Below the pieces are notes generated by a model. The model saw nothing but the letters and a program-made list of their open reading frames with translations. It made no database searches and was not told the origin of the DNA. Positions 1 to 11,300 of a stretch of 64,000 bases of DNA are shown in pieces (the first letter of the stretch is position 1; each line of letters begins with the position of its first letter). The position numbers and the translations under genes were made by a program. Source of the stretch: Aplidium turbinatum (lineage: Eukaryota > Chordata > Ascidiacea > Aplousobranchia > Polyclinidae); the NCBI GenBank assembly GCA_918807975.1, contig OU964922.1, positions 33,158,329 to 33,222,328 of the forward strand. The letters run 5' to 3'.

Positions 1-23
1 GCATAGCTGATGTTGCTGTTGCC

Positions 24-222
24 GTATCCAGGCTTACCCCTAGTAGTTGAAGATTTAAATTAAGTGGACGGGAAGGCAAGGAAGCCAATCTTTGTGTCCA
101 CCTTCAAGCATGCCTGTGTCCTGCAAAAGACACAGCCGCATGCTCTTGAGCAGTGTTGGACCGACGTCCTCTTTCACGTGCCGTTTCACGGCTCTCACTA
201 CTCGGCTACGTAGCCGACAGAC
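24..222 (-). repeat. tRNA-Ser-like SINE (family S1), copy 1
   Basis: Read on the minus strand it begins with a GGCTGCNNAGCCGAGTGGT-type A box, as in tRNA-Ser, followed by a decayed B box. It ends in the family 3' part (TTGGCTTCCTTGCCTTCC near 80). The same unit recurs at 16227-16427, 37436-37625, 55810-56000 and, split by an insertion, at about 53700-54250. Confidence 0.7.
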
Positions 223-408
223 GGCTATGCCTGGCTCAAACAGCTTAAAAAACGAGATTCGTCCACCTTCACTTTTACTGTACATTATCGTTCAGTTTGC
301 TTTATATTTTTATAGTGATAGATTTATTTTACATTGTATTTTTATAGTTATTGTATATTCTCATAGCATTATTCTAAGCCCTTGCTGGCATTCATTTGAA
401 CGTAATTT

Positions 409-557
409 GCATTAAACAAACCAAGCTAGCAAAAGTTTCCGTTTCTACATTGTTTCAACGTCGTCCGCAACAACTTTTAGCTGGCTTGGACCCAAACAGC
501 AAATCAACCGTTTTTACATTGATTCAGCGTTTGCAGAAGTTGATTTGCAGTCTGGGG
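409..557. repeat. Two adjacent CAGACAGC-type MITE copies
   Basis: The piece at 491-557 carries the core ATTGATTCAACG-type stem and the ends CCCAAACAGCAAATC and ATTTGCAGTCTGGG. The piece at about 418-488 is a sister variant with ends CCAAGCTAGCAAAAG and CTTTTAGCTGGCTTGG around the same TACATTG/CAACG core. Both are short foldback elements with no coding capacity. Confidence 0.55.
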
Positions 558-661
558 AGCACAGGAAAGCAGATCCGTTGTCATCACATAACCAACTACA
601 CGTTGAAAACACTTTCTGCATTTGATGCTTTTTGATCCTATTAAATTCTATTAAACTTCTA

Positions 662-745
662 AACTGGAAATCAACCGTGTTTTACATTGATTCCACGTCT
701 GCCAAAATGCAAAAAAAAAAACAATCAACTTTCTGTCTAGGCTTC
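662..745. repeat. CAGACAGC-type MITE, decayed copy
   Basis: It contains AATCAACCGTGTTTTACATT, GATTCCACGTCTGC and a terminal TTTCTGTCTAGG, matching the family described at 62967-63051. The A-run in its middle has grown. Confidence 0.5.
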
Positions 746-2744
746 GGTTGAACCATAAAATTGAAGGACTGTCATGTCTTATAAGCCTGTTATCACAGCT
801 TACAGCGTGTTGATGGTACTAAAAAGTTTGGGTGTTCATCAGAATTATTATCTTTTTTCGCAGTAATTGCAGCGCTCATCTGATGAAATCTTTGTGGCCA
901 CGTTAGATGCCTTTCTGACCTCATCAAATTAACGCTGCGACTGCTGCTAGAAACGAGTAGTGACAAGCTACGTACTCAGGCATAAATGCTTTTCATATTT
1001 GTCAATCACTAGATTATCCTTGTTATTTTGGAACTCACTGAATTATTAATTATGATGAAAATCGCGAGAGGTCACATCTCTACACGTGCGCTATTCAAAA
1101 GGGTGTGAATATTGTGGAGTCTGTGTTCAGTGGTGTAGGCAATTTTGTTAAGAGGTCTACTCTGTATAATTTATCATACCTATTTGGATATAAAAATGAC
1201 CACACATGAATTTTGAAGAAATTTATTGAGCCGACCTAAATTCCTGTGATCTATACAGGTGATACGTGCCGCCCTGTCAATATTCATGATGAAAATATTT
1301 GTAGCTTCAATATTCGAATATGACAAAATCTACTTTAGATAGATTTTGTATTACAAACAAACAGCATAATAACAAAAAGTAGCAAAAATCAACTGTATCC
1401 AGCCATCGACGCTTGAATTTATTTTATTCGGTGATACAAATAGTTTAATAGTTTTATAGTTTACAAATTAAGAAATTATCATGAACGTGTGAAACCTACT
1501 TAAGAAATCTTCACTTTTTTTTCGATTGTTTTTAATTAATTTCTTTAAAAACTTACATCAATATTTTAGTTCATAAGAACTGTTGATGTGCTATAAATCT
1601 TATCTTCCAAAAAACAACTGAAAAACTTTTTGCAATAAAAGGGGAGTGGTACTAAGCTTACTTAAAATGTGTTTTCAGTTGAAAAACAAGAAATCAAACA
1701 TTCTACTATCCTTTTTTCTAATATTTGCAAGGAGCCCACCAAATTGTGTAACCAACGTTAATTTTTGCAACCCTTTATTTAACTTGGAATTTTTGATACT
1801 ATGAACAAAATACACCGGAATTTCAAACAGCATCATAATCTAAGTTGAGTAAAAGACAACATTTTTCTTTGAAAAACTGAAGTGCAATTGAAATTAAATC
1901 GAAACAAAGAAATTTTAAATCATAATATTTTTATTTAGTGAACTTTAAAGTTTCTATTGAAGTCAATTTAAGATATTTTCAGCTGAAAATTTTCGGATGA
2001 CCTAAGGATAAAAACTGAACTTTACCAGCAAAGTATTGGAATCCCAAGCAACAATGGTCTAACTTTCGAAATGTGCGCTTGCGCAGTATTAAATGAACAC
2101 TAAAAAGTTTTGTTTTTATGACTTTATGTTATGTTTTTATGACGTCACCTAGTGGATAGGATAATAAACGAGAATGCTTCAAATTTATGAAACGAGCTTC
2201 ACTCTGTCAAACTAAGAGTTAGCTTTTGATTTTGATGGTTTTTCATAAACCAACAAAACGGAAAAGAAAATTCCAACTCGGTGTGTCATTTGTCGAGTGA
2301 TGGCAAGGAAAGAAATCTTCGACTTGTAGATGCCTTAAACTTGGTCTCAAAGTAAAATTTGACTTTTAAACGAGTTGTAGTTTTAAAATAACGTTTATTG
2401 AATTTCAACACTTCTGTGTTTCAACTTTAACAAAACTAATTCACACAAGAGTTGCGGTGCAGCACACTAGTTAGAGGGGGGGAGAACAGTCACCTTCACG
2501 CACCTCCCCTGTAAGTAGCATCATGAAAATGCGAAACGAAGACTGTCAAAAACCGAACCTCGACCCGGAATATTTGTTTAGACAAGCTAGTTGGTTGTAG
2601 AAACAGCTTCAATCCAGCCTGATGATTGAAAACAAATCATGGCTCATAACACTAAGCCCAAAAGACAAATTCTTTACAGATTTTTTTATCCTTGTTAACG
2701 TGTATGGAACGACAAATGCTTTCACAGGCCACAAATTCTAGCGC
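746..2744. other. AT-rich intergenic DNA, no gene seen
   Basis: No open frame with recognisable similarity and no convincing exon in either strand. A short palindrome lies near 1325-1355 (ACAAAATCTACTTTAGATAG and its complement). Confidence 0.5.
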
Positions 2745-3566
2745 ATTGAGTATGCGCTTGAGCAACGCACGTAAAAGGACTGCTCTCCATTCAGCGGCAT
2801 CTAATGGATGGAATAATTCCCCAGCAACAAGACTTCAACAATCCGAAACTTCACTCTGTCAATCTCGGTGACCGCGCCGCGAATCTTTTTTCCCACAAAC
2901 TTTCTGCCTCATTTGCATATTTCTGTAAGTGTAGCCGTTACTGGTTACCGCGCGCGGTAACTGTTTTTACCGATTCATTTTTCTCGAGCAGCTATCAAAG
3001 TCAGCAGCCAATTTTCGCCCTCCAGGTCCAAATCAAAACATTGAACTTGAAAAAAACGAAGCCTGGGGACACACCTGGTTAAGTCAACTATGAAAAAGTT
3101 GAGAAAAGAAGTTGATTCTGGTCACTCTAAAAGTAAGATTTTCCGAATTAGTTAATTAACCCTAACCCTAAGAACTAACCCTAACCCTACTTTTTTTGAA
3201 AACCTTTTGTACCCTACAAAAATTAATTTAAAGAAAAAAAAATGATTTCGATGGGCGTCGAATCGTTGCTTTCACGAACATTAGGAACAAGATGAAACCA
3301 CTGAACTAAACATGCCAACAAAAAAACGTTTGCATTGACGCGGTGTTAATACAAACTCGATGCGAAGTAACCGACAGATAAATTTATCGCACGCGGTAAC
3401 CATTTATGGCTACACTTACCGAAATATGTAAATGAAGTTCGTGGGAAAAAATTTGCGACTGGGCCTGCGTCAGTGATTCATAGCCTCTACAAGATTGCGA
3501 AACTGCCAGGATTAAGCTCCGCAAGAAGCTTTCCCAGTCCGAGAATAAAGATTCAATCAATCAACC
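2745..3566 (+). repeat. tRNA-derived SINE (family S2), split by an inserted TIR element
   Basis: The left part 2745-2874 (TGCGCTTGAGCAACGCACG through CTCGGTGACCG) and the right part 3461-3566 (GGCCTGCGTC through GAATAAAGATTCAATC) are the two halves of one S2 SINE. The complete arrangement is seen at 8473-8750. The intervening ~587 bp is a separate inverted-repeat element. Confidence 0.7.
2875..3461. mobile_element. ~587-bp TIR element inserted in a SINE
   Basis: The ends are inverted repeats of about 80 bp. The left carries TTTTTTCCCACAAACTT, TGTAAGTGTAGCC and GGTTACCGCGCGCGGTAA. The right carries the complements, with GCGCACGCGGTAACC-like and GTGGGAAAAAATTTGCG sequence. There is no coding frame. 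The middle holds two short CCCTAACCCTAA runs (3160-3190). A related single end is visible near 21095-21125. I could not define a target duplication. Confidence 0.65.
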
Positions 3567-3783
3567 AATGTTGCTTTATGCATTGCCACCAATGCAAACA
3601 ATGTGCAGTAAAATCGATGGTGATTCGATTTTTAGTTTTGTCATTGACGAATTGACAAGTAAAATGAAGTACCCGGTGCAATAGGCAATACATCATCGGC
3701 ATACTTTGATGAATAGAAAAATGTGACAATATCCTACAATCGATTTAACAAACGCTTACACACAAAATTTTGTTTGTTGCTAC

Positions 3784-4200
3784 CATGGCCACCTAAAGAT
3801 ATGGCCTGATTTGTCACATTTTGCAGAAATCTCCAGGTTTTTTTAACTTTGGGCGAACGTTTAAACAAATTTTTCTAAAAATTAGATTTTTACGCTTTCT
3901 TTATTCTTTTCCCCAGATGACACAATAGGTTTTAACATTCTCACATGTTGAAAAACAAAGAAAATTCGATTTCGAAGATTTTAGTCAGACTGTTAATTTT
4001 CAATAACAGTCTGATTTTGCGTTTTTCAACTTACTTTTTCTCATTTGCTACTGCTTCCCCAAGGCAACAAAAAAGTTTTATGTCATTAAGACACCGCAAA
4101 AAGTAAAAACATCTCAAAATATGTCACTCAAGCACTAGCAGTAGCTGTAATCAAAATCAGCAAAATGTGACAAATCAGGCCGCATCTCCAGGTGGCCATG
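3784..4200. mobile_element. 417-bp MITE with 7-bp target duplication (CATGGCCACC family)
   Basis: About 42-bp terminal inverted repeats begin CATGGCCACC and include GGCCTGATTTGTCACATTTT at both ends. The 7-bp TTGCTAC stands directly on both sides (3777-3783 and 4201-4207). The interior contains a short inverted pair around ACAGTCTGA. A second member lies at 53742-54179. Confidence 0.85.
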
Positions 4201-4701
4201 TTGCTACGTACCAGTAAGACATGTCTTTAATATCATTACTGCCTTGGTTATCGTTATTAACATCAGATGGTTACGTAGTAGCCATAGTCACCAGAAGAAC
4301 GCAAGTCATTTTATTTACATGCCTTTAGTGTTACTTAATATTATGTATTGCAGAAAGTCCATCAACAAAGCAAGTCCCTTCCAAAATCCTACTTAGCATA
4401 TACTGTGCAGTGTACAATGACATGGCAAAATATTTTAGCTTTTGAATTTGTTTGAGACTAGCTTTCAAGTGAACAAACTTTCAACATCTAGAGCTGAAGC
4501 TGAGTTGCAGTGGAACGGCCAAATTGCTGAAAGCAAAAACCTCTAATTAATTACTCTCAAAGTTCAAGCATTCACGTAGGTCCGGAAGTTGTGCAATTAT
4601 GTTTCTATTATGAATGAAATTTGCTGAAAATTTGAAATATTACATTTGTAACATATATCTAAAATAAATCTGAATGTATTTATTTATTTATCTTATTATT
4701 A

Positions 4702-5031
4702 TATTTATTTATCTAAATAAAACAATGAAAACTATTAATACTACAAAAAGTGATCAATGCCAAGCAAAAAGCAAAGCAGAGCGAATTAAATCAAATATAG
4801 TTATTATTATCCCTTTACGGCCTGTTTCACCTAAAAGGAGGATCATCAGAAGGTCCTTGGATTTGATTTTAATTCGCTCTGCTTTGCTTTTTGCCTGACT
4901 TTGAGCAGTTTTTGCAGTATTAATAGTTTTCATTGTTTAATTTAGATAAATAAATATAAGGACCTTCTGATGATCCTCCTTTTATAGGTGAAACAAGCTG
5001 TCAAGGGTTTAGATAGTAGCCTAATAACTAT
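4702..5031. repeat. Interleaved inverted repeats: an element inserted inverted into its own kind
   Basis: The order is A (4702-4797), B (4798-4858), A' (4859-4956), B' (4957-5031), where A' and B' are reverse complements of A and B. Simpler relatives at 9297-9440 and 35030-35170 have the order A then B'. The structure is therefore best read as one A-B' element with a second copy inserted in the opposite orientation. Confidence 0.65.
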
Positions 5032-5336
5032 ATTTGATTTATTTATCTAAATTTATTCATCTGAAAATACCCTCTTTGTAGCCTGTATAAATGCAGCCTA
5101 TCATATTAATGGTAAATATATTTAGTTTTTACTTTTATTATTTTTGCTTTCCATTCGAAACAAAACGGTTTTTGAAACGACACGAAATCGTTTTGTTCCT
5201 ATGCCAATTTTTGTCTTGGATTGCTTCCGTAGTTCACGTGGTTTCGATTCAGCGATTTTAAATTTTTTTGAAACAAGTTTTGTGTGCCTGGGTTTGAATT
5301 GTAAAACGGCACAAGACTTTTCTACAGTAGAGTCAG

Positions 5337-8300
5337 TTACAAAGGCTGTAATTCAGTTTGCACGGTCTGGGGAGAGATTGTAGGCTCACGGGTGGAAGTA
5401 GAGACGCACTTGAAGTTTTTTCTGATTTCCTTCGTCATTACGATGACAATGAGCGAATAAAGGCTTGGAGTCAAGTAGGAAGAAAGAAGCATAAGAGTCT
5501 CGGCCTGCAAACATTTTATTGTCATTAATTTCCATTTGCAGAGCTGAAAGTTTGCCTGTCCAATAAGTGCTAAGTATTTAATGTTAAGCTTATAGTAGAC
5601 CTTATCATCTGTGCACCCTACAACATAATTGGGGCTCCATTGACTCGATAGATTCTAGATTTTTAATAATTGATTAAATTTATGTGTTTTTTTACTATCT
5701 GCATACAAATTAATGATATTTCGATTGTTTTAATGACAGAAATAGTAATCTCAATTTGCTGAGCTTGCACTATGATAATCTTCTTTTGTAAATTGTTGCA
5801 AACAAAAACACTAGTAAATTTAATTAAGAAAAAAATAAAGGACTTAAAGAATTTGTATTAATTATGCATTTTCTTATAAAAATACTATTAGTCTATAGCA
5901 CAAAAATACTTAAAATCACCTCGGTACCAAAATTGTATTATAAAACACTCAAATAACTTGCCATCTTGTCAACCGGTTCATAGCCAAACCATCTGGTAAT
6001 GCCAGTTGTGTAATATGGAAGCCAGCATATAATGTAGGTGGATGTGATAAGTATGGATGACAAAGCCGACCTTTTCTTTGTTTTCGTCAGCATGCGCCGT
6101 AACATGCCTTTTCTTCTAGAACGAAGATGAACTTCTGAGAGAGTTCCTTCTCTTTCTAATAAAATTCAATAAAATTATATCTTTGAAATTTTTTTGTGAT
6201 CACCAAAAATGGCTTCAAACTTGACTTCAATTTTAAACCAAACTTTTAAATTAAACTACTGGAATCTAATTTTGATTCGATGATTGATGGGCAAATGCGG
6301 TGATACCGTAGGTTTTTGCTGAGAAGTATCCTGGAGCCAAGATTCTTAAAAACTGCAATATCAAAGTAAAACTTGTCGAAAGGTTTATGGAGGAAAGATC
6401 CGACACTTTCTGTTTCAACTTATATTTATTCTGACTTTAATTTTCATATTATTTATTCTCTCTTACAACTTATAGTGCAATAGAACTATGACAGCCCCAA
6501 AATATTTTTTTCGATTTGTCACTTTACAGATTGTACTCAACTGGCATGTACTGTATTGCTCATTTTAAATACAAAAATATTTGAAAATTTCTAAGAGAAA
6601 ATTCTTCACCTTTTGCGTCTTTTGTCAGTTCAGCTATTTTCATTAGAACGATGGCGTTAGAGATGACGATGCAGGCCATGGGGATGAAGAAAGAGATCAA
6701 CATGGAATACAAATAGAATGCGTGAATGGCATCTTTTTCAACAACAGCAAAATCGATGCATTGAACGACAGTGTAGCTTGAGCATTTTTCTAGAGAGGGG
6801 CCAAATACCTTTGCAGAATACATAACGGCCTGTAACAACATAAAAAAGCTTTTGAACCTTACAAGCAACAGCTATCGTGGTATTTGTTTTCTCATCAAAG
6901 ATCGTTGGTAGTTGATGAAATTACTTTTCACCAAAAACACCGTAATGAATCATGTGTACGAATAAGCGCTGACTTGATAAACAGACTTCTTCCAAACCCC
7001 AATGTTGTACATTTGGCCTCTTTGAATGATATAGACCCAATTTGTGATAGACAGGTGATGGGCAATACGTGTACACGTTCCATAGGTTTATCTAGTATAT
7101 TGTAATTTACGCTTTGTTTAAAATAAATCTCGTTTTGTTGCTGCTTTTGTGTGTTCATGAAATAGCTTTTTTATCAGAATAAGGCTATCGTAGTCAACAA
7201 AGTTGCTATTCTACATTGCTTCAATGTCTGGCAACGTTAAAACGATGTAAAATCCTGGTCCCACTCTGGCGCGACACTTTCTGAGAGCATGTTGTTGTGC
7301 ATTGACAAGGTAGGCTGTGAATTTTTAACCTTTTTGAAAGCGAATACTTGGAATTTACTCTCCGATGTTTGAATTGTTAGGCATAAAATTGGATACAAAA
7401 AGCAAAATCCACAAATAAGTCCTTATTTTCTGATTCAACACCTGCAGAGATTGAATTCATAAAACAGACTGATTTGTTGACTTGTTACTTACCGCTGGCA
7501 GAGAATTTGCAAAACTAACAGTCCAGGCGATGGATAACAATCTCGTCACTAGTTGCCGCTGTTGAGCTGCATCAAATCCACGTACAAGACAAACTGCTTT
7601 CTCTATTCCCATAACCTGAAAAAGTGAAATAATGAAAATAGATAAAGCAATACTTTTCATAGAAAACCTGAAAATAGCATTTCTAACGAAATTGTACAAG
7701 TCTCTATTATCTTGATGGGCAGGCTCTATACCTATATTTTTGACATAGTTTAAATTGTCCTCGCAATTTAATTTTGTATCGAATACTTTGTTTGTCTCAA
7801 CTGCTTTGGCCTGTGCTGAGTAGTTCGACAGTTTCATGTTGTTCAACATATAAGGAAATCCTTGTCATATTTCCTGTTCAATATTCTAAACAATGTATTT
7901 TTCACTTTTTCACTTTTTTGCTTGTCTGCAGCCGCACTGCAGGAAATAATTTCGATACTGTATTTTGTACATTATTAGCTCTGAGGATGCGCATTGTCAT
8001 GGTGCGCGAAACGTCAGTGAGGCTAAAAAAACAACTCGTGAGTTTCTGCTTTAATTTCGCATGCATCAAACTATTTTCGCACACAGTTTTAGCGAAGCGC
8101 ATTAGGTTATTATTCATTTTATTTATTCATCGATATTTTATTGATTCATCGATCATTAATCGATCATGAAACCTTCCAACTGAAATGCGAAAAGACAATT
8201 ATTACATGTGATGTAGGCCTACCAATGATTTTCAATATGTAAGAATGGGTATTGTGTGTTAGTCATTTAACTTGCCACACAAGTGTAAAAAAACAGGATA

Positions 8301-11300
8301 TTAATGTTGATAAAATTAATATCAATAAAGCTATGATAAAATACATAAAACGTTTGACCAAAAAAGTCTTCCATAAGAAAATCTACGTCTACACCGAATC
8401 AAAGACTGTCGTCTTGGAGTCTAAAGACATTTGTCCGTGATTTTCGCTTCATGTAAATGACAGTTTGTACAGAGTTAGTTCAGTAGTTTAGCGCCCGACT
8501 CAAGATCATTCGGCGTTGGTTCCTCTCTCGGAGTGTGCGTTTGAGCAACGCATTTCAATGTCTGCTCTCTGTTCGGCGGCATCTAATGAACGGAATAATT
8601 CCCCAGCAACAAACTTCAACAATTTGAAACTTCACTCTGCCAAATCTGGGTAACCGGCCTTGCGTCAAAAGCCTCTCCAAGTATGCAAAACTACCAGGAA
8701 TAACCTATCAAGGCTTTGTTAGTCCGAGAATAAAGATTCAAAACCAACAAACCAGATCAATGTTGGTGCAGTTTTTCAAAAAAATTAAGCGCTTTTTGCT
8801 TTGTACTTAAGAAAAGGTTTGCTGCTTGCTGATTGCGTTAATTAAGGGGGTTTGTTTTATCTCATTTGTGGAGACGCCACCTTTTCGTTTAAGAATTGCT
8901 TTATTTACCATTGGGATTGCCGATGAAATGTAGATTGAAAATTGCTTCAGCATGTTTAATAGTCGACACAAGAAGTCGCCAGCAAGCCATTGAATAGTAA
9001 TGTGCCACGCCGCATCTAAAGCAGAAAGATTCATTACATGTAAGGCTGAGCAATGATTCTTGATGTTTTTGTGGTGAGATGTCAATCAAGCACAAATGTC
9101 TAGTTTCAATAGATTGCAACACAGAATACCGCCTACTTAGATACGTTTGAGCGTATGCATAAGTTCACCTGTGGTGGAAGGAGATGTAAAACACTTAGTT
9201 TAACATTTAAAGGAAGTTAAGATGCTCCATGATATACAAAATAATCGAAGATATTGACACACTGTCTCGGCCTTGCAGCCTCATTGGTGTTATCAGTACT
9301 ATAAGCACTACAAAAAGAGTTTCCAATGCTAAGCAAAAATCCCTTGCAAAGCGAATTAAACCAAATAAGTTATAATTTTTTACTCTTCTTTAAGAACTTT
9401 CCGAGGATCTCAACAAAGGTGGAACAAGCTGTTAAGATTTTTAGGAGAGTAGCAATTGTATTTGCTTACATACAATGAAACCAGGCTACGTTGATTCCAT
9501 AACAGGCTGCAAAGTTAGCCTAATCTCTGTCCTGTGTCATCTTACCATGAACAAGCACAAAGAAGGTAAAGGCAAGATTGGCCGCAATCAGGTTCGCTTT
9601 AATGATCTGATCATTGCTCAACTTTAACCTTGTTCTTCTTCCATTTTGGCACAAGTCCATCGTGACCAATATGAAAATGTTCCCAAGACATGATAGAATG
9701 ACCAAGAGAAACGTAGCCGATAGACGAACGTTGTTGATAAAGAAGTATGAATCATAACTCAGCTCATTGTCTTTCAAAAACTCCTGAAAAAAATATCAAC
9801 ATCAAGTACAGAGATTAAAACTAAACGTACAAGACAATGCATCGAAGTTGGCTTGAATCGGTTTAGTGATAAAATACGACTATGAATGAAAATACGATAA
9901 GATTATTACGACATGTTTCCAATGTCGTAATAATATTGACTTCATTCAGGAATTCTATCGTGACAAAGGATTTCTTTTTGATACAAGTTTTAAAAGTTAC
10001 TCTGACTGAAACAGATTTGAACAAAACCAATAATAGTAAAGCAAAATTAAACAAGCTTACTATTGTAAAAGTGGTGGGACGGCGCAACTGATAAGGCGTT
10101 GGCTTTCTAATTATGCAAACCTGGTTCGACTCCCAGCTTATGCTGGTTGTTGACAAACACCGCTCACCTCTACCCAGGGTGTAATAAATTGGGTGGGCGT
10201 AGTTGCTGAAGTAAAGGCGGCCGAGAGAAAGGAACTGACCACCCTACTCTTGTTAGTGCCGTAGGCTTAGTACATGGAGAACTTTATCTTCTCATATCCC
10301 GATGCTTGAATCAAGTATGGGACCCACTTTTACCTTTTTTACTATTGTAAAAAAGCGTTCAAAAAAATTATGTTTTTATTGCTATAATGTCTGTCAAGTA
10401 ATCCTGACTAAGGTATTAAATATGAAATTCTATCCAATATTTCTGTCGTGGTAACCCGCACTTACATGAGAAACGACTTTGTAAACGAAGAAATCGAACA
10501 ATCACGCAGCGCAGGTTCGACTCTCGAGGTGTACGCTTGAGCAACGCAATTTTAAGAACAGTTTTTCATTCAGCGGCGACTAGTGGATGAAGTAATTCAC
10601 AAACAACAAGACTTCATCAACAAGCAAACATTTTGCTCTGTCAATTTTACTGACCAGGCATGCGTCAATGCTTTAAAGCCTCTACAAGGATGTGAAACTG
10701 TCAGGATTAACATTCAAAATAGGTTTGCTTAGTCTAGTCTAAAGGCTCAGCTATTAGAATGATTGCAATATTGCATAAATCCGTCTTGTAATAGTAGGAG
10801 AATGCAATTAGTGAAAAAAACAAAAAACTGAAAACATTTCGTCAATTTAAACAGCATAAAACTTATTTCTTGAAAAGAAAAGTGTTTATTGTTACCCAAG
10901 CAGGCTACAAAAAATAAAATCGCTTTTAAAATAACCAAAATATTGGATTAACGCAGTGTATAGCTTGCTGCATTTTACATTGCAGACACTCTCTGAGCGC
11001 TTTGCAAAGCATGCAGGTCTTCGGCCGCCGATCACTCTGGTAAGAAAAATGTATTGACATCATTAATGCAGTAGTGTTGGAAAAAAATTAAATTACAAAA
11101 GGAGATTTTTAAGCGACATGCTTGAAAGCTTTTTCAAATTAAAAATTGATGCTATTGACTGGTCTCGCAGCACACCTACCCCATTTGGTCGTGGTGACGT
11201 TTGTATATTTTAAATAGAATGTAAGTTGCTTATTGAATTGTGACGAAAACAATAACGTACCTTCTGCTCTATATCGTCACTTGTAAGAAAGGGATAAAAA

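Noticed and set aside
3160-3190. CCCTAACCCTAA run taken as an interstitial telomere or chromosome end
   Set aside because: Only a few units, inside a transposon; too short for a telomere relic.
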